Shown one piece after another: positions 6,796 to 13,801 of a stretch of 16,216 nt of DNA. The stretch comes from an uncultured Actinomyces sp. GTDB taxonomy: Bacteria; Actinomycetota; Actinomycetes; Actinomycetales; Actinomycetaceae. The notes under the pieces were generated by a model. It saw only the letters and a list, made by a program, of their open reading frames with translations, had not been told where the DNA came from and searched no databases. The stretch spans positions 1 to 16,216 of the forward strand of contig CACYEE010000133.1 of assembly GCA_902773415.1 (NCBI GenBank), read 5' to 3'. The position numbers were made by a program, and so were the translations under genes. The stretch's first letter is position 1; each line of letters begins with the position of its first letter.

Positions 6796-7859
6796 GCGCC
6801 CCGCCGGTCGTCCCCTTCACGTTTCGCGCCTATCTTCGCGACCACGCAGCCCATGCCGCCGTGATCGCCCTCGCCTTCGCCGCCGTCGCGGCGATTCTCT
6901 CCGTCGCCGGCGTCCCTTCCCCCGTCATCCGGCTCGTCTTCGGCATTCTCGGTGCCGCCGCCGCGGGTCTCCTCGCCTACGGGTACGCCCGCAGGCGAAG
7001 CTACTACCGCGAAGCCGAGCAGGCCGCGGCCTCGATCGAACACTCGTGGCACCTGCCGTCCGTCGTCGCCGAACCGGCCTTCCTCGACGGAGAAATCGCC
7101 TACTCCCACGCCGTTGTCCTCAGCCGCCTTGCCGCCGCCGAAGTCGCGCAGGCCGACGCGGGGGCACGCAGCTACCGCGAATACGTCGAAGCCTGGATCC
7201 ACGAAGTCAAGACCCCGATCGCCGCGAGCGCGCTCGTGCTCGACCGCATGAGAGGTCCCGATGCCGAAACCTTGAGGAACGAGCTCGAACGGATCTCCCT
7301 CAACGTCGAACAGGCCCTGTTCTTCGCCCGTTCGACGAACCTCAATGCCGACTACGCCCTGGCCGAGATTCCGCTTGCCGAAACCTGCCGCAGCGTGTGC
7401 CGAAGCCATGCGCGCCTGCTGATCGGTGCCGGCCTCGTTCCCGTCTTCGACGTCCCCGAGGAAGCGACGGTTCTCGCCGACTCGTCTTGGCTCTCCTTCG
7501 TGCTGTCCCAGGTCGTTGTCAACAGCGCGAAATACGGGGCGAGGCGCCTCAGGTTCTCCGTCGAGACCGGCGAGGAGTCTTCGCGGGGCGTCACCCTTCT
7601 CCGTCTCGCCGACAACGGCCAGGGCATCGCCGTGGCCGACCTGCCCAAAGTCACCGAACTTGGCTTTGTCGGCGCAAACGGGAGGGCCGAGGGCAGCGCC
7701 ACCGGGATGGGGCTCTATCTTGCCCGAACCCTCAGCGAACGCATGGGCCTCGGCTTCGCCGTCGCTTCCGGGGAAGGCGAAGGAACGACGGTCACGCTCG
7801 CCTTTCCTCACGACCGCAGGCGAATCCGGCTCGCCGCCCCGGGCATGACAAAGGCGTAA
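6792..7859 (+). CDS. Intramembrane-sensing histidine kinase, BceS-like
   Basis: 355 residues, GTG start inside the regulator's stop (GTGA). Two membrane helices at about 22-40 and 44-66 are joined by only a few residues, so there is no extracellular sensor domain. This is the hallmark of intramembrane-sensing kinases that take their signal from a partner transporter. The H-box is AWIHEVKTPIAAS with His137. The N-box region is VVVNSAKYGARR, followed by the G1 ADNGQGI and G2 GSATGMGLYLARTLSERMG motifs of the ATP-binding domain. Length and layout match BceS/VraG-partner kinases. It forms an operon with the regulator and probably with the ABC genes 56 nt downstream. The kinase call is firm; BceS-type function is inferred from architecture and context. 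Confidence 0.92.
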   Translation: MSAPPVVPFTFRAYLRDHAAHAAVIALAFAAVAAILSVAGVPSPVIRLVFGILGAAAAGLLAYGYARRRSYYREAEQAAASIEHSWHLPSVVAEPAFLDGEIAYSHAVVLSRLAAAEVAQADAGARSYREYVEAWIHEVKTPIAASALVLDRMRGPDAETLRNELERISLNVEQALFFARSTNLNADYALAEIPLAETCRSVCRSHARLLIGAGLVPVFDVPEEATVLADSSWLSFVLSQVVVNSAKYGARRLRFSVETGEESSRGVTLLRLADNGQGIAVADLPKVTELGFVGANGRAEGSATGMGLYLARTLSERMGLGFAVASGEGEGTTVTLAFPHDRRRIRLAAPGMTKA

Positions 7860-7888
7860 GAAAAGCCGGGCTTTCCGAAGCCTGCCTC

Positions 7889-7894
7889 TAGTAT
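7889..7894 (+). promoter_or_regulatory. Possible internal -10 box before the ABC genes
   Basis: TAGTAT lies 21 nt before the ATPase start, downstream of a short AAAGC-CGG-GCTTT hairpin (7862-7874) that follows the kinase stop. Together they could give the transporter genes their own promoter, as in Bce systems where the transporter is induced separately. No clear -35 was found. Confidence 0.35.
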
Positions 7895-7915
7895 CGAAGC
7901 AAGGAAAGGAGTCCC

Positions 7916-8701
7916 ATGAGCATGACGCACGAAGCCAGCCGCACCAGCGCGCTGTCGATTCGCCGCCTCGAAATGGTCTACGGCGGACGCGGCACGACCT
8001 CCCATGCCCTGCGCGGTATCGGCTTCGACGTGGAATACGGAGAATTCGTTGCGATCATGGGGCCTTCCGGTTCGGGCAAGACAACGCTCCTGACATGCAT
8101 CGGCACCCTCGAGCGTCCCACGTCGGGCGAAATACTGATCGACGGCGAAGACGTCACGAACCTTTCGCGCCGCCGCCTGGCCGCATTTCGCCGCAAGAGC
8201 CTCGGCTTTGTCTTCCAGGAAGCGAACCTCATCGACAATCTCACCGCCTTCGAGAACATCGCCCTCGCGCTGTCGCTTGCCGGTGCCGACGCCTCCGAAA
8301 TATCCCCGAGGGTCATGGCCCAGGCCGAACAGCTTGGCGTCGGCGATGCGCTCGAGAAGTTTCCGGCGGAAATGAGCGGCGGGCAGCGTCAGCGCGTCGC
8401 CACCGCCCGTGCGCTCGTCGCCGGCCCCCGGCTTCTGCTCGCCGACGAGCCGACCGGCGCGCTCGATTCCCATGCGGCGGCACGCCTTCTCGAGGTCTTC
8501 GAGGACATCAACGCCGCCGGAACGACGATTCTCATGGTTTCCCACGATCCCTTCGCCGCCTCCTTCGCTTCCCGAGTGCTTTTCATTCGAGACGGCCTCC
8601 TCTTCAACGAACTGCGCCGAGGAGACTCCTCCCAGGACGCCCATTACCGCCGCATCCTCGAATTGCAGGCCTTTCTCGGAGGCGAAGCGAATGTACGCTA
8701 G
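7916..8701 (+). CDS. ABC transporter ATPase, BceA/MacB type
   Basis: 261 residues. Walker A is GPSGSGKTT (49-57), the Q-loop is FVFQEANLI with Gln101, the signature is SGGQRQRVATARAL (154-167), Walker B is LLLADEPTGALD (173-184), and the switch His is at 210. The sequence around the signature and DEPTGALD is characteristic of the MacB/LolD/BceA subfamily, which works by mechanotransmission rather than classical transport. AAAGGAG lies 4 nt before ATG 7916; a second ATG two codons on is also possible (10-nt spacing). The 3' end overlaps the permease start by 11 nt. A role in antimicrobial-peptide resistance is inferred from the adjacent two-component genes. Confidence 0.94.
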   Translation: MSMTHEASRTSALSIRRLEMVYGGRGTTSHALRGIGFDVEYGEFVAIMGPSGSGKTTLLTCIGTLERPTSGEILIDGEDVTNLSRRRLAAFRRKSLGFVFQEANLIDNLTAFENIALALSLAGADASEISPRVMAQAEQLGVGDALEKFPAEMSGGQRQRVATARALVAGPRLLLADEPTGALDSHAAARLLEVFEDINAAGTTILMVSHDPFAASFASRVLFIRDGLLFNELRRGDSSQDAHYRRILELQAFLGGEANVR

Positions 8702-10826
8702 GCTCGCTTGGCGCAACGTGCGCTCCTCGGCGCGCGACTATTCGATCTACATTCTCACCCTCACCATCGCCGTCGCCCTCTTCTACGCCTTCAGTTCCGT
8801 CGATGCCCAGACGCGCGCCCTCGACATTCGAGGGGTCCACGACGTTTCCGCGCTCGTCCACGCGGCACGCACCCTGGCCGCCGATTCGCTTCTCGTCGCC
8901 CTTCTCTTCGCTTTCCTGGTCGTCTACGCGAACCGTTTCCTTCTCGCCCGGCGCCGACGCGAATTCGGAGTGCTTCTCGCCCTGGGAATGCCCGCCGGAC
9001 GCCTCGCGTCCCTGCTCTCCCTCGAAACGGCTTTCCTCAGCCTTCTCGCGCTGTCGACCGGCCTGGTTCTCGGCCTCGGACTGTCCTTCGTGCTCTCGTA
9101 CACGACGGCGGCGCTTCTGGGCACGACAGTCGCCAATCCCGGCCCGTCGCTGTCCCCGGGTGGCCTGGCAACGACCATCGCGAGCTTTCTCCTCGTCTTC
9201 GCGCTCGTGACCGTCGGCAATATCGTTACCATCACGCGCAAGCATCCGACCGTCCTGCTCTCGGCGCGCCCGCGGACCGGGGCTTCACGGCGTGGCCGTC
9301 CCGTTTTCGGTTTCGCGTTCCTGGCCGTCTCCCTCGCGCTGTTTGCCGCTGCGGCAAGGCCCAGCGCCTGTTTTCCCGCTTCCTTCGTCTCCTCCGACGA
9401 GGCCGGCACGGCCCTTGTCCTCGATGCCTGCGCCGCATTCGCGCTGCTTGCGGGGCTCTCGCATCTCGCTCCGGCACTCGCGCGCCGGTACGCAAGCCAC
9501 TCGTCGGCCGGTCTTCGCTCGTTCACGCTGCGCCAGCTTGCCGACAGGGCGGGAGACTGGATTGCGCTGTGGCTCGTCGCCATGACGCTTCTTTCCTCGC
9601 TCGCGATCCTCTCCTCCGGCATTGCAGACGCCGTGCGCGCACGCGAAGCGGTACCCCTCTATTCGCGTTTCGACGCGAGCGCCGCCTACGGTCCGCAGTC
9701 CATCGCCGACGCGGCGGCGGAACCGGTCGGCAAGGCCGAATACGACGCCCTCTGCCAGGCGGCAGCGGCCGCCTTGAGGCAGAGCGAGGGAGACATCGCC
9801 CGCATCTTCGCGCAGGAATCGGAGGAATGGAACCGGAACATCGCCGAGAGCGTCCAGATCGACGTCTATGCGACCGTGGCCCCCGGCGAGGGACTGCGCG
9901 GCATGCCCTCCGACGCCGAGCTTCTCGAGTCCGGAATCTCGCAGCGTTCCTCCGTCCGCTATATCGGCGTCTCCCAGTACAACGCACTGGCCCGCGCCAC
10001 CGGCGGAGAACCGCTTCTCCTTGCCGATGACGCCTTCGCCATCGACGCGCTCACCCCGGAGGCCGCCGTGGCGGCAGCACGCCTCGAAGCCTCCCCGGCC
10101 ATGCTGCGCCTGTCCGATTCGGTCCTCGCAAACTCGCGAACGACCGTCAGGCAGCCGCTCGCCATGACGAGCGAGGAACCCGATCCGGCTTTCTATCTCG
10201 TCGTCTCCGACGCCATCGTCGCCGAAAAGCGCAGCCGCGGCATCCTGCCCGAGACGACCTTCCTCAACGTGCTTCTCACGCCCGAGGGACGCACCGCCAT
10301 CGAGGCGAGCCAAGGAACGCTCGACCTTTCCCTCGCACCGCTTTTCAAACCCGGCCGCCAGGATTCCCAAGGCATGGCAGGCGACTTTGGGCTGACGCAG
10401 TCCGCCTCGAGCGTCCTCGATGCGTGGAACTCGCGAATCCTCGATTCCGCCTACGAAGCGGCCTATCTGGGAATCGTCCTCCTGCTCGTGGCCGCCGCCG
10501 TGGTTTCCCTTCGCGAACTGTCGGAGGCAGCCGTCTCGGCGCGCAGGTACCGGACGCTTGCGCAGCTCGGCGCGAACCGCGAGGACATCGAGCGCTCCTT
10601 GTGGTGGCGCATCGCCGTCGCCTTCCTGGCGCCCCTCGCTGTCGCCCTTCTTGGAATCGCCGTGGCCGCAGGCCCCGCGCATTCGCCGTTCCTGCCCGAA
10701 TCGGGCATCGGCCCCGCCCTCGCCGGCACCTTCGTGGCCCTCTACCTCGTCTACATGGCGGCGACCTTCGCCCTGTCGAAGAACGTGGTGAGGGCGCATC
10801 TGCGAAGGCCCGACCGCATCTCCTGA
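8691..10826 (+). CDS. FtsX-domain ABC permease, BceB-like
   Basis: 711 residues with about ten predicted membrane helices (near 19-35, 63-83, 111-136, 159-182, 205-222, 242-262, 290-311, 589-607, 640-660, 676-694). A large extracytoplasmic domain of about 275 residues (312-586) lies between helices 7 and 8. This 7+ECD+3 topology, with FtsX modules containing RRREFGVLLALGM (88-100) and ARRYRTLAQLGANREDIERS (617-636), is diagnostic of BceB-type permeases. In such systems the large domain recognises the peptide or its lipid-cycle complex and signals to the kinase. The start is ATG 8691 with GGAGG 7 nt upstream, inside the end of the ATPase gene; longer in-frame forms are implausible. The substrate is unknown. 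The ECD is very Ala-rich. Confidence 0.9.
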   Translation: MYARLAWRNVRSSARDYSIYILTLTIAVALFYAFSSVDAQTRALDIRGVHDVSALVHAARTLAADSLLVALLFAFLVVYANRFLLARRRREFGVLLALGMPAGRLASLLSLETAFLSLLALSTGLVLGLGLSFVLSYTTAALLGTTVANPGPSLSPGGLATTIASFLLVFALVTVGNIVTITRKHPTVLLSARPRTGASRRGRPVFGFAFLAVSLALFAAAARPSACFPASFVSSDEAGTALVLDACAAFALLAGLSHLAPALARRYASHSSAGLRSFTLRQLADRAGDWIALWLVAMTLLSSLAILSSGIADAVRAREAVPLYSRFDASAAYGPQSIADAAAEPVGKAEYDALCQAAAAALRQSEGDIARIFAQESEEWNRNIAESVQIDVYATVAPGEGLRGMPSDAELLESGISQRSSVRYIGVSQYNALARATGGEPLLLADDAFAIDALTPEAAVAAARLEASPAMLRLSDSVLANSRTTVRQPLAMTSEEPDPAFYLVVSDAIVAEKRSRGILPETTFLNVLLTPEGRTAIEASQGTLDLSLAPLFKPGRQDSQGMAGDFGLTQSASSVLDAWNSRILDSAYEAAYLGIVLLLVAAAVVSLRELSEAAVSARRYRTLAQLGANREDIERSLWWRIAVAFLAPLAVALLGIAVAAGPAHSPFLPESGIGPALAGTFVALYLVYMAATFALSKNVVRAHLRRPDRIS

Positions 10827-10842
10827 ATACGCCGGCGTGCGC

Positions 10843-10857
10843 GCCCGCGCTTCGGGC
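10843..10857. terminator. Possible weak bidirectional terminator hairpin
   Basis: GCCCG-CGCTT-CGGGC lies in the 75-bp convergent spacer between the permease and the DUF3039 gene. No T-tract is present, so termination here is a guess from position. Confidence 0.25.
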
Positions 10858-10901
10858 AGGCGAACCGGAAGCCTGGCCGGCAGCACTTGCCCCTGGCAGC
10901 C

Positions 10902-11234
10902 TCAGCCTTCGCCGGGAACTCCGGGGCCGAAAGGCCATTCGCCGCGGCCGCTGCCCATTTCCTCGCGAATCTTTCGGCACGTCGGACACACCGGATACCG
11001 GTCCGGATTCCGTGAGGGGGTCCATACCTTTCCGCAGAGGGCGACAACGGGCTTGCCGGTGATCATCGCCTCGGTGAGCTTCTCCTTGCGCACATAATGC
11101 GCGAAGCGTTCCGAATCGCCAGGAGCCTTCTGTTCCTCGGTCCGCTCAAGCAGGCCGGTGGAGGTTCCAGGAGCGGAAAGAGGGTCGGAAGGCATGCCGG
11201 GACGGGCGGGCTCGTCGAGGAAAGAACTGTTCAT
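10902..11234 (-). CDS. DUF3039-like small zinc-ribbon protein
   Basis: 110 residues. The first 40 are low-complexity and probably disordered. The conserved core FAHYVRKEKLTEAMITGKPV followed by ALCGKVWTPSRNPDRYPVCPTCRKI (44-90) fits the actinobacterial DUF3039 family as I remember it. His46, Cys67, Cys83 and Cys86 could form a zinc site. The start is ATG 11234, preceded by TACACT and seven bases with no Shine-Dalgarno, so a leaderless mRNA is likely. Longer in-frame starts run through the repeat-rich spacer and are rejected. Function unknown; the CPTC knuckle suggests nucleic-acid or protein binding, but that is inference. The gene is convergent with the permease. Confidence 0.85.
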   Translation of the reverse strand: MNSSFLDEPARPGMPSDPLSAPGTSTGLLERTEEQKAPGDSERFAHYVRKEKLTEAMITGKPVVALCGKVWTPSRNPDRYPVCPTCRKIREEMGSGRGEWPFGPGVPGEG

Positions 11235-11241
11235 GCCTGAC

Positions 11242-11247
11242 AGTGTA
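11242..11247 (-). promoter_or_regulatory. -10 box of a leaderless DUF3039-gene promoter
   Basis: On the minus strand GATACACT is followed by GTCAGGC and the ATG. The TANNNT hexamer ends 7 nt before the start codon and no Shine-Dalgarno is present. The -35 is not obvious. Confidence 0.55.
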
Positions 11248-11309
11248 TCGCCACCAGGGTGCCGGGCAGGCGCGAAAAACGAAGGGAGCCGAATTTCGAT
11301 CAAGCAATC

Positions 11310-11324
11310 GGCCAGCTCCTGGCC
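11310..11324. repeat. Short palindrome GGCCAG-CTC-CTGGCC
   Basis: Six-base perfect arms with a three-base loop in the spacer upstream of the DUF3039 gene. It may be a minor part of the intergenic repeat cluster or chance in GC-rich DNA. Confidence 0.35.
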
Positions 11325-11439
11325 GCACGCGGCCGCATTCGGCGATTCGCTCATGAGATTGCCCGACGGCGCGGCCCCGAGCCTCCCGAAGAACTGTCCC
11401 CGATGCGGCACCAGTCTGTCCCTTTTTGCAACACCCGTC

Positions 11440-11540
11440 CCTCTGACCTGCATAAGCGTCCGGGGCGGGAAACGGAACAACATGCCGATCCCCGCCCCGG
11501 CCAGCTCCAGGCATCCTTCTGGGACAGCCCCGTCTGCGCA
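11440..11540 (+). repeat. Dispersed intergenic repeat, copy A
   Basis: The core is a perfect inverted repeat, CCGGGGCGGG (11460-11469) and CCCGCCCCGG (11491-11500), with a 21-nt loop. The loop and the right flank GGCCAGCTCC, then GGGACAGCCCC, align with copy B near 14000-14065 at roughly 80% identity over the ~50-nt core. The left flank shares CCTGC..AA. Outer limits are approximate. Confidence 0.6.
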
Positions 11541-11581
11541 GGCGAGAGCGCCGGAGCAGGAAAAGGGACAGGCTGGGCGGC

Positions 11582-11602
11582 AATTGGGGACTGTCCCCAA
11601 TT
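11582..11602. repeat. Perfect 21-nt palindrome of the REP-like cluster
   Basis: AATTGGGGAC (11582-11591), a central T, and GTCCCCAATT (11593-11602) are perfect complements with ten-base arms. A related palindrome, GGGGAC-G-GTCCCC, occurs at 13833-13845. It lies about 80 bases past the HU stop on the HU-sense side and may also act as its 3' hairpin. Confidence 0.6.
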
Positions 11603-11679
11603 CTCACCCTGCAACGGGTGCTCCCTTGCGAGACAGTCCCCTGTTCGCGCGCCCTGCACACGGCCCCGGAGAGGCGAGG

Positions 11680-11964
11680 TCACTTGTTCGAGACGGCCTT
11701 CTTGAGCGCCGAACCGGCGGTGAGCTTCACGCCGAAACCGGCGGGAATCTCGATCTCTTCGCCCGTGCGGGGGTTGCGGCCCTTGCGGGCGGCGCGGTTG
11801 GTGCGCTCGACACCCATGAGGCCCGTGATCTTCACGGCCTCGCCGGCCGCGAGGGACTCGACGAGCACTTCCTGGAGAGCGGAGAGCGCCTTGTCGGAGT
11901 CAGCCTTGGACAGGCCGGCCTTCTCGGCAATCTTGCCGATGAGATCAGTGCGATTGAGAGACAT
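11680..11964 (-). CDS. hup: HU-family DNA-binding protein
   Basis: 94 residues, full HU length. The start MSLNRTDLIGKIAEKAGLSK and the arm region RKGRNPRTGEEIEIPAG are the family signature; the last carries the Pro that intercalates DNA at bends. The end SALKKAVSNK is typical of the short HU type without the long Lys/Ala-rich tail of mycobacterial HupB. HU coats and bends chromosomal DNA as a dimer. The start has AGAGG about 7 nt upstream. The gene stands alone, with inverted repeats in its promoter (12017-12052) and REP-like palindromes downstream. Family assignment is secure; the exact paralogue name is not. Confidence 0.96.
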   Translation of the reverse strand: MSLNRTDLIGKIAEKAGLSKADSDKALSALQEVLVESLAAGEAVKITGLMGVERTNRAARKGRNPRTGEEIEIPAGFGVKLTAGSALKKAVSNK

Positions 11965-12016
11965 TCGTGTACCTCTTCGTTTCTAGTTGCGCTTTCATTG
12001 CTTCCCGTTCGGGTCG

Positions 12017-12052
12017 CTAGGGTAAAACCTAGTGGACTTTCGCGGAAAAGTC
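12017..12052 (-). promoter_or_regulatory. HU promoter region with two adjacent inverted repeats
   Basis: CTAGG-GTAAAA-CCTAG (12017-12032) and GACTTT-CGCGGA-AAAGTC (12035-12052) lie side by side 53-88 bases upstream of the HU ATG. On the minus strand the first holds two TANNNT hexamers (TAGGTT and TACCCT) usable as a -10. CCGACT, just left of the second, would be a -35 with 17-nt spacing to TAGGTT. The repeats could be operators overlapping the promoter. Confidence 0.45.
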
Positions 12053-12278
12053 GGGCATTTGCGAGGTATCCGGGCGGGCATATCTCACGTTTTTCGCCTC
12101 TCGCGCCCCCGATTTCCCCCGCCGTGCCGCACGAGGAAACCCGCGTCGCAAAACGGGCGTGAATATCGCGACATTCCGCGGTTTCGACACCCTTGCCGGT
12201 CTTCGAGGCAGGCGTGCGCCCCCGACACTTGAAAGCCTCGCACCCCACGTTGGCATCGCCGCCCGGCTCGCCGCCCAG
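12053..12278. other. Intergenic spacer between HU and ccdA, no gene seen
   Basis: The divergent HU-ccdA spacer (11965-12291) is 327 bp. Apart from the HU promoter inverted repeats and the ccdA -10 box, I see no credible ORF, hairpin or RNA gene. The T-rich run near 12088 is not preceded by a good stem. Confidence 0.5.
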
Positions 12279-12284
12279 TATGCT
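12279..12284 (+). promoter_or_regulatory. -10 box of a leaderless ccdA promoter
   Basis: TATGCT is followed by CTGGAAC and then ATG 12292. The seven-base gap and lack of a Shine-Dalgarno indicate a leaderless transcript. No good -35 was seen. Confidence 0.55.
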
Positions 12285-12291
12285 CTGGAAC

Positions 12292-12990
12292 ATGGATGCT
12301 CCCCTTGGACTGCTCGCCCTCGCCGCCGGCTTCGCTTCCTTCGTCTCCCCCTGCTTCCTGCCGATCGTGCCGGTATTCGTGGGCCAGATGATCGGCGGCG
12401 CTCCCGGCACCGTGCCCAGGCGCACCGCCGTCGCCAACGCGCTCGCCTTCGTCGCCGGCTTCTCCGTCGTCTTCATCGCGTTGTGGGCCTCGGTCGGGCT
12501 CATCGGGAACGTCGTCGGCCAGTACGCGAACGTGTTCCGAACCATCGGAGGAATCGTCCTGGTCGTCATGGGCCTGCACGTTGCCGACCTCGTCAACATC
12601 CCCCTCTTCGACCGCTTCTTCCGCGGCAACGTGACCCGAGCCGCAGCCTCGCGGACAGGCTCGGCACGCGCCGCAGTCATGGGCATCGTCTTCGCTGCCG
12701 GATGGACCCCCTGCATCGGCCCGATTCTCGGAGCCGTGCTTGCCCTCGCCTCCCAAAGCTCGACGGTCTGGACCGGCGCGGCCATGATGGCCTTCTACTG
12801 CATCGGCCTCGGAGCCCCCATTCTCGCCGTCGCCGTCGGAGCGGCCGACGCCCACGAACGCTTCGACTGGTTCAAGCGCCACCACGCCGCGATCTCGGTC
12901 GCCTCGGGCGCCATGCTCATCGCGATCGGGCTGCTCATGGTGGCCAATCTCTTCTCGCGCGTCGCCAATCTCATCCCCGCAATCATCTAG
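12292..12990 (+). CDS. ccdA: CcdA-like transmembrane thiol-disulfide electron transporter
   Basis: 232 residues with about six membrane helices. Cys21 in FVSPCFLPIVP and Cys141 in GWTPCIGPIL are the two conserved membrane cysteines of the DsbD-beta/CcdA family, each beside prolines. The protein passes electrons from cytoplasmic thioredoxin to an extracytoplasmic thioredoxin-like partner. The next gene on the strand, 143 nt on, encodes such a partner. No cytochrome c maturation genes are in view, so the end client (cytochrome c, an envelope enzyme or a peroxidase) is unknown. The start was chosen from the leaderless -10 spacing and because the MDAPLGLLALAAGFASF start puts helix 1 at the N-terminus. 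Confidence 0.9.
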   Translation: MDAPLGLLALAAGFASFVSPCFLPIVPVFVGQMIGGAPGTVPRRTAVANALAFVAGFSVVFIALWASVGLIGNVVGQYANVFRTIGGIVLVVMGLHVADLVNIPLFDRFFRGNVTRAAASRTGSARAAVMGIVFAAGWTPCIGPILGAVLALASQSSTVWTGAAMMAFYCIGLGAPILAVAVGAADAHERFDWFKRHHAAISVASGAMLIAIGLLMVANLFSRVANLIPAII

Positions 12991-13018
12991 CTTCCCCGAT
13001 ACGCCACGCCGATTCGAC

Positions 13019-13024
13019 TATTGT
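13019..13024 (+). promoter_or_regulatory. Possible -10 box for the thioredoxin-like gene
   Basis: TATTGT lies in the 143-nt spacer after ccdA and would give a leader of about 100 nt before ATG 13134. No convincing -35 was found; cotranscription with ccdA is the alternative. Confidence 0.3.
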
Positions 13025-13133
13025 CTGTGGCAGAGGCAGGCGCCCGTGCCTGCGCTTTCGGCCCGCCGCGTCCGCAGCGAACTGCGCGACGCCGATGGGC
13101 GGGCCGCCGTTCGTGCCCGCCCAGGGAGGTTCC

Positions 13134-13769
13134 ATGCCACCGACATCGCCCGCGTCGCCCAGCAAGGATTTCCGTACACGGCTTCGCGCCTCGAAGCTGG
13201 CCACCGTGACGGTTCTCGGCTTTCTCGTTCTTGCCCTTGGCGCCGCCCTGATCGTCGGAAACGGCACAAGCGCCCCGCAGGCCGCCCCCAGGCCGGCCTC
13301 CACACCCGGGGCCTCAAGCTCCCGATCCTCCGATTCCCGGGATTCCGGTGCCGAACAGGCATACCCGATGCCCGACTTCGCCCTCGCAAGCCTCGAAGGG
13401 GCGGAGGTGAGCGCCGACTCCCTCAAGGGAACCCCCACCTGGCTTGTCTTCTCCGAAACCTGGTGCTCTCCCTGCACGATGCAGATGCCCGACATGCAGG
13501 CCGCAGCGGAGAAGTACGGCCCCGACAAACTTCAGGTCGTCGCCGTGTTCATCGGCGAGGACAGGCGGACCGTCGCCGATTTCATCGAAGACAACGGCTA
13601 CACCTTTACTTCCCTGCTCGACTCCGCGACATCCGTGGCCTCACGGTTCGGGGTGATGGGAACCCCCACCAACTTCTTTGCCGATTCCGACGGCAACCTT
13701 CTCTACGGCGCTCCGGGGATGCTGACTTCCGAGGCCATCGACCAGGCGCTGACGGCAATCACCGAGTAG
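13134..13769 (+). CDS. Membrane-anchored TlpA/ResA-like thioredoxin
   Basis: 211 residues. An N-terminal signal anchor (about 22-42, LATVTVLGFLVLALGAALIV) is followed by a Ser/Pro-rich linker (44-75) and an AhpC/TSA-TlpA-type thioredoxin fold. The redox site is WCSPC (Cys111, Cys114), with the cis-Pro loop GVMGTPTNFF (Pro178). It should sit outside the membrane and reduce (or exchange) disulfides using electrons from the upstream CcdA. The start is ATG 13134 with GGGAGG 4 nt before it; an ATG 13 codons upstream (13095) is possible but lacks a site. The gene ends just before repeat-rich spacer B. Confidence 0.9.
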   Translation: MPPTSPASPSKDFRTRLRASKLATVTVLGFLVLALGAALIVGNGTSAPQAAPRPASTPGASSSRSSDSRDSGAEQAYPMPDFALASLEGAEVSADSLKGTPTWLVFSETWCSPCTMQMPDMQAAAEKYGPDKLQVVAVFIGEDRRTVADFIEDNGYTFTSLLDSATSVASRFGVMGTPTNFFADSDGNLLYGAPGMLTSEAIDQALTAITE

Positions 13770-13801
13770 GGAGCCGTCTCGCACGGGCGCACCCGTCTTC
13801 G

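Larger units (their letters stand above)
11394..11640. repeat. Cluster of CTGTCCC / GGGACAG palindromic motifs (REP-like)
   Basis: The 445-bp spacer between the DUF3039 gene and HU holds no gene. It carries CTGTCCC at 11394, 11416 and 11591, the reverse complement GGGACAG at 11521 and 11565, and GACAGTCCCC near 11632. CTGTCCCTTTT (11416-11426) and AAAAGGGACAG (11561-11571) form a long-range inverted repeat enclosing the 11460-11500 hairpin. A CACCC-TGCAAC-GGGTG stem-loop lies at 11605-11620. Such inverted pairs resemble REPIN-type extragenic elements, usually mobilised in trans by a RAYT (Y1-type) transposase, which is not in this window. Confidence 0.55.

Noticed and set aside
8409..8690. 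N-terminal extension of the permease inside the ATPase gene
   Set aside because: Ser/Pro-rich shadow of the ATPase; ATG 8691 with GGAGG starts the conserved YARLAWRNVRSSARDY segment.
9285..10886. Long minus-strand open frame opposite the permease
   Set aside because: Opposite a permease with ten clear membrane helices and a ribosome-binding site; the antisense product is low-complexity Gly/Arg/Glu.
11235..11600. N-terminal extension of the DUF3039 protein
   Set aside because: It is translated from the palindrome-rich spacer and lies upstream of a well-spaced leaderless -10 box.
11394..11640. CRISPR-like array
   Set aside because: Motif copies are short, unevenly spaced and in both orientations, with no spacers of uniform length and no cas genes.
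12159..13133. Extension of the thioredoxin-like frame across ccdA
   Set aside because: Arg/Pro-rich shadow of ccdA; the anchored protein begins at 13134 behind GGGAGG.
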